64,000 nucleotides of DNA from Solirubrobacteraceae bacterium (lineage in GTDB: Bacteria; Actinomycetota; Thermoleophilia; Solirubrobacterales; Solirubrobacteraceae): assembly GCA_031177685.1 (NCBI GenBank), contig JAPSGI010000008.1:124001-188000 (forward strand), written 5' to 3'. The notes below the pieces were generated by a model. The model was not told where the DNA came from. It saw nothing but the letters and a program-made list of their open reading frames with translations, and ran no database searches. This document shows, in pieces, positions 1-7,415 of the stretch. The translations under genes and the position numbers were made by a program. Position 1 is the stretch's first letter, and each line of letters begins with the position of its first letter.

Positions 1-1038
1 GGCGAGCGCGAGTACCTGGAGGCGCTGCCCCACTCGATGCTCACGGTGGAGGAGCCGGTCGGGACGACGAGCGCCCTGGCGGTCCGCTTCGTCGCCGAGC
101 TGATGCGCCCGGAGGTGCCCGTCGCCTTGAGCGGCCAGGGCGCCGACGAGCCGCTCGGGGGATACGGGCGGCACCGGGGCGTGCGAATCGCGGAGCTGCT
201 GCGGCGGGTGCCGGGGGCTCGCTTGGCCGCCGGTCTCGTGCCGCGGCCGACGGGTCGCGATGCCGTCGCCCGCGGCCTGGACGCCGTTGCCGCGGCCGAC
301 GATCTGTCGCTGCTGCTCGGCGCCTACCGCGTCTTGACGCCCTTTGAGCGCTCTGCCCTCTACCGGTCTTCGTTCTCCGCCGCGCTGGATGAGGCCTGGG
401 CGAACGGCGCCGGTCGGGGAGGAGCCTCGGCCGGGCCTGTCTCCGCCGCCGGCTCGGTTTCCTCCGGGGGCCCTTCGTCCGGCTGCCTCACCCCGGCGGC
501 CGCCGCCGTCGAGCGGCTTCGCTCGCGCGTCGGGCACCTGTCCCCGCTGTCGCAGATGCTGTACGTCGACACGCGCTTCTCGCTTGCCGACGAGCTGCTG
601 CTGATCGCGGACAAGATGTCGATGGCCGCGTCGGTCGAGCTGCGGGTCCCGATGCTCGACCAGGATCTCGTCGCGCTGGCCGAATCGGCGACGCCGAGCC
701 AGCACGTCCGGCGGCTGCGCGGCAAGGCGCTGCACAAGGAGGCGCTCGAGGGGCTGCTGCCGAAGGAGATCGTCCACCGGCGCAAGCTCGGCTGGCGCAC
801 GCCCGTGGACGCCTGGCTGCGCTCCGAGCTGCGTCCGCTGCTCGACGAGGTCCTGCTCGGCGAGGGCGAGCTGTGCCGCGAGCTGTTCGAGGAGCGCGAG
901 CTGCGGCGGCTGGCCGACGAGCACGCGACCGGGCGCGCCGACCACACGCGGTCGCTGTTCTGCCTGCTCTCCCTCGGGCTGTGGCATCGCGGCTTCGTCC
1001 AGTCCCGGCCCCCGGTGGTCGCGGCCGCCGCGTCGTGA
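1..1038 (+). CDS. asnB: Asparagine synthase (glutamine-hydrolysing), C-terminal part, cut by window edge
   Basis: The reading frame is open at the left edge, so the N-terminal glutaminase domain and start lie outside the window. What remains is the ATP-pyrophosphatase/synthetase domain: the PP-loop-adjacent motif VALSGQGADE followed by GGYGRHRG, then KMSMAASVELRVPMLD and the C-terminal HRRKLGWRTPVDAW, all typical of AsnB. Enzymes of this family amidate aspartate with ATP and glutamine; copies inside polysaccharide loci may amidate other carboxylates. A Gly/Ser/Pro-rich low-complexity stretch (about 390-495) interrupts the domain, which is unusual. The stop overlaps the GTG of the next gene (GTGA), implying translational coupling with the glycosyltransferase. 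Confidence 0.9.
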   Translation, partial: GEREYLEALPHSMLTVEEPVGTTSALAVRFVAELMRPEVPVALSGQGADEPLGGYGRHRGVRIAELLRRVPGARLAAGLVPRPTGRDAVARGLDAVAAADDLSLLLGAYRVLTPFERSALYRSSFSAALDEAWANGAGRGGASAGPVSAAGSVSSGGPSSGCLTPAAAAVERLRSRVGHLSPLSQMLYVDTRFSLADELLLIADKMSMAASVELRVPMLDQDLVALAESATPSQHVRRLRGKALHKEALEGLLPKEIVHRRKLGWRTPVDAWLRSELRPLLDEVLLGEGELCRELFEERELRRLADEHATGRADHTRSLFCLLSLGLWHRGFVQSRPPVVAAAAS

Positions 1039-2279
1039 AGGTCCTCTTCGTCGCGGCGCACCCGCCGCTGCCGCTGGACAACGGAGGCCGGCTGCGCACG
1101 TTCCATTTGCTCGACGAGCTGTCGCGGCGGGCGGACGTCGTGCTGGCGTGCCTGGACCGCGAGCCGGGCTCGGGCCGTGACGGCCCGGGCGCCCGGGAGC
1201 TGGAGGACGCGATCCGCCTCGCGCTTCCCGGGCTGCGCGACGTGGCGGTGGTCCCGGCCCCCCCGGCGCACAAGCGCCTGCGCCAGCTGGCGACCCTCGC
1301 CGGGGGCGGCTCGTACACGGAAGCGATGCACCGCTCGCCGCTGCTCGTCGCGCGGGTGCGCGCGGCGATGGGCTCCTTCGAGCCGGACCTCGTGCACTGC
1401 GACTCGCTCTTCTGCGCGCACGTCCGCCCGTCCCAGCCGGCCGCGACCGCGCACTGGGTGCTGTCGCCGCACAACGACGAGGCGCTGCTGAAGGAGCGCC
1501 TGGCGCAGACGGCGGACGAGTGGCTGCGCCGGGCGCTGTACCGCCGCGAAGCGGGGGCTTTGGCGGGCGTGCAGGGCCGCGCTTTGTCCGAGTTCGACCA
1601 CGTGGTGGCCGTCTCGGAGGTCGAGCGCGACCGGTTCGTGGCGTTCGGTTCCGACCCCGACGTCATCACCGTGCCCAACGGCGTCGAGCCTTTATCCGAG
1701 CCGGCCGGGCCGCCCGCGGGGCCGGGCCCGGGCGAGCCGCTGCGGCTGCTGTTCGTCGGGTCGCTCAACTACGAGCCCAACGCGCAGGGACTGGAGTGGT
1801 TCGCGCACGAGGTGGCGCCTCGGGTGCGCGAGCGGCTGGCGATCGCCATCGAGGTCGTCGGACCGGGCCGGCGGGGGCCGGAGCTGCCCGGCGTCACCTA
1901 CCTCGGACGCGTGGACGACGTCGGCGCGGCGTACGCCCGCGCGCACGCGGCCGTGGTCCCCCTGCGCGCCGGCGCCGGCTCGCGGCTGAAGGTGGTCGAG
2001 GCGCTGGCACGAGGTGTCCCCCTGGTCTCGACGCCGCTCGGCGTGGAGGGCTACGACGTGGTGGACGGAGAGGACGCGCTCATCGCCGACGATCCGCAGA
2101 CTCTCGCGGAGCGCTTCGCCCTGCTCGACGCGAGCCTGCGCGGTGACCGCCACCTCGCCGGCTCGCTCGTCGCCGCGGGGTACGCCTTCGCGCGGGACTA
2201 CTTCTGGCCGCGCATCGGGGAGCGGATGGTGGGCGCGTACGAGGGCTGGGCCGAGGAGGCGGCTTCGGGGCGCGAATAG
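1035..2279 (+). CDS. GT4-family glycosyltransferase
   Basis: A 414-residue GT-B fold glycosyltransferase. The start was placed at the GTG overlapping the asnB stop because VKVLFVAAHPPLPLDNGGR is a classic N-terminal Rossmann strand and glycine loop; upstream extension gives shadow sequence. Further support comes from VLSPHNDEALL (about residue 143), VAVSEVERDRF, VITVPNGVE, the second-domain opening LLFVGSLNYEPN, and the donor-binding region GSRLKVVEALARGVPLV. This architecture matches group-1 transferases of exopolysaccharide assembly (sugar-nucleotide donor, lipid-linked or glycan acceptor, cytoplasmic face). Coupling to asnB and the neighbouring transferase and flippase argue for surface polysaccharide synthesis; donor and acceptor cannot be inferred. 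Confidence 0.88.
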   Translation: MKVLFVAAHPPLPLDNGGRLRTFHLLDELSRRADVVLACLDREPGSGRDGPGARELEDAIRLALPGLRDVAVVPAPPAHKRLRQLATLAGGGSYTEAMHRSPLLVARVRAAMGSFEPDLVHCDSLFCAHVRPSQPAATAHWVLSPHNDEALLKERLAQTADEWLRRALYRREAGALAGVQGRALSEFDHVVAVSEVERDRFVAFGSDPDVITVPNGVEPLSEPAGPPAGPGPGEPLRLLFVGSLNYEPNAQGLEWFAHEVAPRVRERLAIAIEVVGPGRRGPELPGVTYLGRVDDVGAAYARAHAAVVPLRAGAGSRLKVVEALARGVPLVSTPLGVEGYDVVDGEDALIADDPQTLAERFALLDASLRGDRHLAGSLVAAGYAFARDYFWPRIGERMVGAYEGWAEEAASGRE

Positions 2280-2291
2280 AACGGCGGCCGG

Positions 2292-3305
2292 TCAGGGGGT
2301 TGGGCGGCGGGTGTTCCAGGTCTGTTCGATGGCCGCCCACAGTCCCTGGCGGCGGACGTCGACGGGGAACGTGGTGAGGATTCGCTCGCGCGCGCGGCGG
2401 CGGGCCTCTGGGCCGGCGTCCAGCGCCTGGCGGATGCCGGCGGCCACGTCGGCCGGCGCGTCGGAGCCGACCTGGACCCCCGCGTCGGCGACCACCTCGG
2501 GCAGGGCTCCGGCCGCCGTCACGACCGGTACGCAGCCGGCGAGCATCGCCTCGGCGACGGCGATCCCGAAGCCCTCGTGGTGGGAGGGCTGCACGTACAC
2601 GGACGCCTCGCGGAACAGGCGATCCAGGTCCTCCTGCTCCAGCCATCCCGTGAACGTGACGTTTGGTGTCGCCCCCGCGCGTAGCTCCTCGACGGCGTCG
2701 TCCTTCCACGGGCCGGCCAGGACGAACTCCACGTCGGGCAGCTCGGCCGCCGCCTGGACGAACGCCCGCTGACCCTTGATCTCCAGGTTCGCCCGGGTCA
2801 CGAAGCCCACCGACAGCGCCATCCGCCGCCGGTCGGCGTCGTCCGGGAGCTCGCCGTACGGATCCGGGACGCCGTGGTGGACGACCTCCACGCGCGCGGG
2901 CGGGAAGCCGATGTTGCGCTCGATCTCGCTGCGCGAGTACTCGGAGTTCGTCACGAGCTTCGTCGCCCGCCGCATGATCCACCGCGACGCGATCCGCCGG
3001 AACCCGCCCTGCTGGTAGCCGTAGCCGATCTCCGGCATGTTCGCGGTGTCGAACCCCCCGACGATCAGCAGCGACGGCTTGCGCAACAGCGACGCCAGCG
3101 TGAACGGCCAGAACGTATGCCACGACGCCCACCACCCGACCACGACGTCGGCCCGCCGCAGCGCGGCCAGCACGCGCAGCGGGTTCGCCCACCGCCCGCG
3201 CTGCCGCCACACCTCCAGAGGCCACCGCTCGGCCAGAACCTCGCGATCGACCCGGATGAACGAGGCGTCGCTGGGACAGACGAAGAGAATTCGCGGCCGA
3301 TCCAT
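2292..3305 (-). CDS. GT4-family glycosyltransferase
   Basis: A 337-residue GT4 glycosyltransferase. The start is set at MDRPRILFVC, the usual first beta strand; an in-frame extension to 3347 would run into the hairpin that fills the intergenic gap. Motifs include TNSEYSRSEIERNIG (about 119-133), VEVVHHGVPDPYG, and the retaining-transferase E(x7)E signature in EGFGIAVAE (residues 244-252) followed by AMLAGCVPVV. It converges tail to tail with the preceding transferase, 12 bp apart. It lies downstream of the flippase on the same strand, separated only by a 47-nt hairpin, so expression could be attenuated relative to the flippase. Role: addition of a sugar during surface glycan assembly; specificity unknown. 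Confidence 0.88.
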   Translation of the reverse strand: MDRPRILFVCPSDASFIRVDREVLAERWPLEVWRQRGRWANPLRVLAALRRADVVVGWWASWHTFWPFTLASLLRKPSLLIVGGFDTANMPEIGYGYQQGGFRRIASRWIMRRATKLVTNSEYSRSEIERNIGFPPARVEVVHHGVPDPYGELPDDADRRRMALSVGFVTRANLEIKGQRAFVQAAAELPDVEFVLAGPWKDDAVEELRAGATPNVTFTGWLEQEDLDRLFREASVYVQPSHHEGFGIAVAEAMLAGCVPVVTAAGALPEVVADAGVQVGSDAPADVAAGIRQALDAGPEARRRARERILTTFPVDVRRQGLWAAIEQTWNTRRPTP

Positions 3306-3306
3306 G

Positions 3307-3353
3307 ACTTGCGTGTCGTTAACCACCGTATAGGTGGTCAAGTGCACGCAAGT
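3307..3353 (-). promoter_or_regulatory. Concentric 47-nt hairpin filling an intergenic gap
   Basis: Perfect 9-bp outer arms (ACTTGCGTG at 3307-3315 and CACGCAAGT at 3345-3353) and perfect 6-bp inner arms (ACCACC at 3322-3327 and GGTGGT at 3333-3338) share one centre at 3330, with a GTATA loop. The structure occupies virtually the whole gap between the flippase stop (3354) and the downstream glycosyltransferase start (3305). It has no trailing T run, so an attenuator, an mRNA processing or stability hairpin, or a protein-binding dyad are all possible. On the minus strand the loop supplies TATACG, which could serve as a -10 box. Confidence 0.6.
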
Positions 3354-4802
3354 TCACGAGCGCGCGTCGGCCGCGACGGCCCGGGCCTCCGAGACCGCGC
3401 CGGAACGCACGAGGGCCGCGGCCACCACCGCGCCACCGGCGGCGGCGCCCAGCACCGACGCCCACGCCCCCTGAATGCCCGCCGTTTCGAAAGCCCAGAC
3501 CCCGCCGAAGGTCACCGCGACCTGGAGCGCCACGGGGACGAGCACCGGAACGACGGCGGAGAGCACGGCGGCCGGGCGCAGCCCCAGCCGCGCGGCCCCG
3601 AACACCACGTAAGCCGCCGCAAACGGCACGAACAGCACCGCATGGGCCCAGGCCGCCCCCCGGATCCCGTCGATCGAGACGAGCACGATCAGGAGGGGCA
3701 CCATCGCCGCCGCCCACACCGCGTTCACCCGCGCGCGCCAGCCGATCTGACCGGTCCCGGACAGCGACTCGCCGATCATCCCCACCAGCGCGTGACCGAT
3801 CCCGACCACCACGAGGATCTGGAAGGGCGCCACCATCGACGACCACTCGTCGCCGAGCAGCCCCGGCAGCACGTCCGGCGCGAGCACCACGGCGACGGGG
3901 GCCAGCGGCAGGAGGAGCAAAGCCAGCAGTCGCACCGAGACGAGCGTGCGCCGCCCGACGGTCGCGAGATCGCTCGTGGCGGCCGCGGCCGGGAACAGGA
4001 CGCGCCCGATCTGCCACGACACCTGCGTCAGCGGCGCGAAGGCGAGCGTGAAGGCCAGCGCGTAGAGACCCAGCCCGGCCGCCTCGTCGATGTGGCCGAC
4101 CACCAGGAAGTCCGAGTTCAGCGCGACGAAGTCGGTCAGCGCGAGGAAGAAGAACCCCATCCAGCCGGCCTGGCGCAGGCGCATGCGACGCTCGCCGCCG
4201 CCCGCGGGCACCAGCGACCGGGCGGCGGCCCACGCGAACACGGTCAGCAGTCCCATCGACGCCAGCTGGCGCAGCACCAGCGCCCACACACCCGCGCCGG
4301 CCAGGCCCGCCGCGATCCCCGCTGCCGAGGACAGCGTCGCCGCGGCCACGTTGGCGCCCGCGAAGGCCCGGAAGCGCAGGTTCTTCTGCAGCAGGGCGAG
4401 CGGCGTGATCCCCGCGGCGTACAGGACCACGCCCACGGACAGCACCCGGATCACCCCGGCGTCGCCGCCCTCGGCGAACGTCGAGACGATCGGCCCGGCC
4501 AGCAGGGCGATCGCGCCCGCGGCCGCCGCGCCCACCGCCAAGTTGAGCCCCACCGCGCCCCGCACGTCGGCGCGCCCCAACGACGGCGCGGCGATGATGC
4601 TCCCCCGGGTTCCGGAGTCCACCAGCAGGCCCGCCAGATTCACCAGCACCATTCCCGTCGCGATCGAGCCGAAGGCCGCCGGCTCCACCAGCGCGGCCAG
4701 CAGGATCAGCGAGCCCAGCCACAGCCCCTGGCTCGCCACATGGCCGACGCCCATCCAAGAGACCGCGCGGACGACGTGCGCGCGGGATGGAGCCGCGCTC
4801 AT
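3354..4802 (-). CDS. Polysaccharide flippase (Wzx/MATE-like, MOP superfamily)
   Basis: A 482-residue, almost wholly hydrophobic protein with about 12-14 predicted membrane segments, starting MSAAPSRAHVVRAVSWMG. The length, the even spacing of helices and short cytoplasmic basic loops fit lipopolysaccharide/teichoic-acid exporters of the MOP superfamily, which flip undecaprenyl-linked repeat units across the membrane. Its ATG overlaps the stop of the upstream beta-propeller gene (ATGA), so the two are translationally coupled. A much longer open frame continues upstream to 6302, but that part is antisense-type shadow of the propeller gene and was excluded. Its position between glycosyltransferases and a propeller protein supports a surface glycan export role. 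Confidence 0.85.
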   Translation of the reverse strand: MSAAPSRAHVVRAVSWMGVGHVASQGLWLGSLILLAALVEPAAFGSIATGMVLVNLAGLLVDSGTRGSIIAAPSLGRADVRGAVGLNLAVGAAAAGAIALLAGPIVSTFAEGGDAGVIRVLSVGVVLYAAGITPLALLQKNLRFRAFAGANVAAATLSSAAGIAAGLAGAGVWALVLRQLASMGLLTVFAWAAARSLVPAGGGERRMRLRQAGWMGFFFLALTDFVALNSDFLVVGHIDEAAGLGLYALAFTLAFAPLTQVSWQIGRVLFPAAAATSDLATVGRRTLVSVRLLALLLLPLAPVAVVLAPDVLPGLLGDEWSSMVAPFQILVVVGIGHALVGMIGESLSGTGQIGWRARVNAVWAAAMVPLLIVLVSIDGIRGAAWAHAVLFVPFAAAYVVFGAARLGLRPAAVLSAVVPVLVPVALQVAVTFGGVWAFETAGIQGAWASVLGAAAGGAVVAAALVRSGAVSEARAVAADARS

Positions 4803-6142
4803 TCCCCGCGCGCGCGCCGGGGCGCCGCACGCCGCCGAGCCGCCGCGGACCCCTTCCCACTCGCCGTCTTTCGTCCCGAGCGACCGCGCTCCGCCAGCCG
4901 GTACACACGCGCCTTCCCCGTCAACCACACCTGCCGGCCATCCGCGATGATCGGCGAGAACTGGCCGTCCTTGAACCGCCACACCTGGCGGCCGGAACGC
5001 GCGTCGTAGGCGTACGTGCGCGGGGGACGCAAAGACGAGATGTAGACGATCCCCCGCATCACGGTCGGCGAGCCGATGATCGGCCCGATGCGCCGCTTCC
5101 ACAGCCGCCGCCCCGACCGCAGCGAGATCGCGTGGAACCCCCCGCCGAAGTCGCCGACGTACACGCGCCCGCGCCAGATCGACGCGCTGCCGTACACGTA
5201 GCCGTCGCCGTCGTAGCGCCACTTCTGGTCGCCCGTGCGCGCGTCCAGGGCGTACACCGACCCGTCCAGCCCGCCCACGATCAGCCGCCCGCGCCCCAGC
5301 GCCGGCGTCGAGTAGAACGGCACGCGGTTTCCGCGTGCGCCCCGGACGGACGTCCGCCAGCGCAGCCGGCCCGTGAAGCGGTCCAGCGCGTACACGCTCC
5401 CGCCGTAGGAGGCGAAGTACAGCGTCGACCGAGTCAGCGCCGCCCCCGAGGAGATCGTCCCGCTCGCCTTGAAGGTCCAGCGAGTGCGCCCCGTGCGCCA
5501 GTGCACGGCGCGGAAGCGCCCGTCCCCGCCGCGCGGCCCGTCGCCGAAGTACACGAGGCCGTTGCGCCCGATGGGCGGCGACTCGGCCGCCGCGATCTTC
5601 TTGCGGAAGCGGATCTTCCCCGAGCGCAGCCGGTAGGCCCGCAGGTTGCCGTCGTGCGAGGTCACGTACACGGTCCGCCGGTAGATCCCCGGCGAGCCCG
5701 CGAAGTTCGCCGGGTGGCGGTAGTGCTTGCGCCACAGCAGCCGGCCGGTGCGCGCGTCGCGCGCGAACAGGTCCGACCCGAAGCGCTTGCCGTAGGAGCC
5801 GTAGACCAGCACGCCGTCGGAGACCACCGCCGGCGCCTCGAGGTACCCGTTGCGCGGGACCTTCTTCGACCAGCGCACGTTGAACGGCGGCCGCGCCCGC
5901 GCGCCCGGGTTGACCCCCGTCCGACGCTCGTCGTAGCGGAAGAACGGCCACGACGCCTTGGCCGCCGGACGGGGCTTGGGGGGCGGCTCGGGCGCCTCGG
6001 CCTCGTTGGTGGGAAGCGTCTCGCCGCGCTCGGTGTCGGTGGAGCGGAAGGCGCCCGACTCGTACAGGACGTACACGACCGCCGCCGCGACGACGCCCAG
6101 CACGGCGAGGCCCGCGCCGATCCGAAACAGGCGCTTGCGCAT
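4799..6142 (-). CDS. Membrane-anchored PQQ-like beta-propeller protein
   Basis: A 447-residue protein. The start chosen is MRKRLFRIGAG, giving a basic N-terminus followed by one hydrophobic segment (about 8-27), i.e. a signal anchor; a Pro/Glu-rich linker then leads to the extracellular domain. That domain is a series of PQQ-type blades with repeats of the pattern YALD-x-TG-x-x-x-W (for example YALDRFTGRLRWR and YALDARTGDQKWR), forming a beta-propeller. Such proteins act as scaffolds or sugar/quinone-binding modules; no dehydrogenase domain is attached, so no catalysis is claimed. The gene heads a coupled pair with the flippase, pointing to a cell-surface role in polysaccharide export or assembly. 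Confidence 0.82.
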   Translation of the reverse strand: MRKRLFRIGAGLAVLGVVAAAVVYVLYESGAFRSTDTERGETLPTNEAEAPEPPPKPRPAAKASWPFFRYDERRTGVNPGARARPPFNVRWSKKVPRNGYLEAPAVVSDGVLVYGSYGKRFGSDLFARDARTGRLLWRKHYRHPANFAGSPGIYRRTVYVTSHDGNLRAYRLRSGKIRFRKKIAAAESPPIGRNGLVYFGDGPRGGDGRFRAVHWRTGRTRWTFKASGTISSGAALTRSTLYFASYGGSVYALDRFTGRLRWRTSVRGARGNRVPFYSTPALGRGRLIVGGLDGSVYALDARTGDQKWRYDGDGYVYGSASIWRGRVYVGDFGGGFHAISLRSGRRLWKRRIGPIIGSPTVMRGIVYISSLRPPRTYAYDARSGRQVWRFKDGQFSPIIADGRQVWLTGKARVYRLAERGRSGRKTASGKGSAAARRRAAPRRARGE

Positions 6143-6201
6143 GGGCGAGAGGGTACGGAGCGCCCGCGACGGGCCGGCCGAAGTCAGCGAAAGCACCCCC
6201 A

Positions 6202-6241
6202 TTCGGACCAACTCCGACCCGAGCGGTAGGATTTGCCGAGA
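6202..6241 (+). promoter_or_regulatory. Putative leaderless promoter of the suf cluster
   Basis: TAGGAT at 6227-6232 resembles a -10 box and lies 8 bp before the ATG of the Rrf2 gene. Transcription would therefore start at or beside the start codon, with no room for a Shine-Dalgarno site. GC-rich sequence at 6202-6222 (TTCGGACCAACTCCGACCCG) could be the site for autoregulation by the encoded Rrf2 protein. This is inference only; no experimentally known site is matched. Confidence 0.4.
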
Positions 6242-6735
6242 TGATGTTCTCCACCAAGGCCGAGTACGGCATCCGCGTGATGGTCGAGCTCGCGCGGCGC
6301 AACGGGGACGCCCCCGTGTCGCTGTCCGAGATCGCCGAGCACGACGGGCTGCCGCTCGCCTACCTCGAGCACCTGGTGGCTCGCCTGCGCAAGGCGGGCC
6401 TGGTGGAGAGCCGGCGCGGCTCGCGCGGCGGGTACCTGCTCGCGCGGCCGGCCGGCGACATCACGATGGCCGAGGTGGTCGAGGCGCTGGAGGGGGCGAT
6501 CGCCCCAATCGAGTGCATCACCGAGGGCGCGGACGGCGTCCTGCGCTGCGCCCGCGAGAGCGACCCCGACCACGTCTGCCCCACCAAGCTGCTGTGGACC
6601 CGCGTGCGCGGGTCCATCGTGACGACCCTCAACGAGACGAGACTTTCCGACCTATGTCACATGACCTCGAGATCCGCAACCTCCACGTCCGCACCGAGGA
6701 CCGAGAGATCCTCCGTGGCGTCGACCTCGCCGTAA
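6241..6735 (+). CDS. Rrf2/IscR-type Fe-S-sensing transcriptional regulator
   Basis: A 164-residue Rrf2 family protein: winged helix-turn-helix at the N-terminus (STKAEYGIRVMVELARR, then LVESRRGSRGGYLLARP) and three cysteines at 92, 103 and 113, the last in HVCPTKLLW. In IscR-like members these cysteines bind an iron-sulfur cluster that controls DNA binding, so this gene, first in the suf cluster, probably senses cluster status and autoregulates the operon. Oddly, the frame continues 82 bp into sufC; the last 27 or so residues (Ser/Thr/Arg-rich) are out-of-frame sufC sequence and are probably an unstructured tail. The overlap suggests strong coupling of translation between regulator and sufC. 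Confidence 0.88.
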   Translation: MMFSTKAEYGIRVMVELARRNGDAPVSLSEIAEHDGLPLAYLEHLVARLRKAGLVESRRGSRGGYLLARPAGDITMAEVVEALEGAIAPIECITEGADGVLRCARESDPDHVCPTKLLWTRVRGSIVTTLNETRLSDLCHMTSRSATSTSAPRTERSSVASTSP

Positions 6736-7415
6736 GCCAGGGCGAGATCCACGCCCTCATGGGCCCGAACGGCTCGGGCAAGTCCACCCTGGCCAACACG
6801 ATCCTGGGCCACCCCGCCTACGAGGTGACCGAGGGGCAGATCCTGTGGCGCGGCGAGGACCTGACCGAGGCCGATCCCGAGGATCGCGCCCAGGCCGGCC
6901 TGTTCCTGGCCTTCCAGTACCCGGCCGCCATCCCGGGGGTCTCGGTCGCGAACTTCCTGCGGATGGCGCTGAACACCCAGCGCGAGGAGCCGATCAACGT
7001 CAAGGAGTTCGGCGCCAAGCTCAAGCACGCCACCGGCCTGCTGCACGTCGACCGCGAGTTCACCTCGCGCCACCTCAACGACGGCTTCTCGGGCGGCGAG
7101 AAGAAGCGCTGCGAGATCCTGCAGATGGCGATGCTCGAGCCGAAGGTCGCCGTCCTGGACGAGACCGACTCGGGCCTGGACATCGACGCGCTGCGCACGG
7201 TGGCCGAGGGCGTCAACACGCTGCACCGCGAGACCGGCATGGGCGCGCTGGTCATCACCCACTACCAGCGCATCCTGCACTACGTGGAGCCGCAGTTCGT
7301 CCACATCATGCTCGACGGGCGCATCGTCCGCGAGGGCGGTCCCGAGCTGGTCACGCAGCTGGAGGCCGAGGGCTACGACTGGATCCGCGAGGAGGTCGGC
7401 GCGCTCGATGGCTGA
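6654..7415 (+). CDS. sufC: SufC, ATPase of the SufBCD Fe-S assembly complex
   Basis: A 253-residue ABC-type ATPase starting MSHDLEIRNLHVRTEDRE. It has Walker A GPNGSGKSTL (about 36-45), the SufC-specific signature FSGGEKKRCEI, and the Walker B/D-loop region VLDETDSGLDID, all diagnostic. SufC is cytosolic, binds SufB and SufD and couples ATP hydrolysis to conformational change during cluster assembly. The start at 6654 lies 82 bp inside the preceding regulator gene. The stop overlaps the sufD start by 8 bp. Gene order here is C-D-S-U with B displaced, unlike the more usual actinobacterial B-D-C-S-U. Confidence 0.96.
   Translation: MSHDLEIRNLHVRTEDREILRGVDLAVSQGEIHALMGPNGSGKSTLANTILGHPAYEVTEGQILWRGEDLTEADPEDRAQAGLFLAFQYPAAIPGVSVANFLRMALNTQREEPINVKEFGAKLKHATGLLHVDREFTSRHLNDGFSGGEKKRCEILQMAMLEPKVAVLDETDSGLDIDALRTVAEGVNTLHRETGMGALVITHYQRILHYVEPQFVHIMLDGRIVREGGPELVTQLEAEGYDWIREEVGALDG

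Noticed and set aside
3354-6302. A 982-residue open frame on the minus strand
   Set aside because: Only the part from 4802 downward is flippase-like; the rest is an out-of-frame reading of the beta-propeller gene with Arg/Ala-rich composition.
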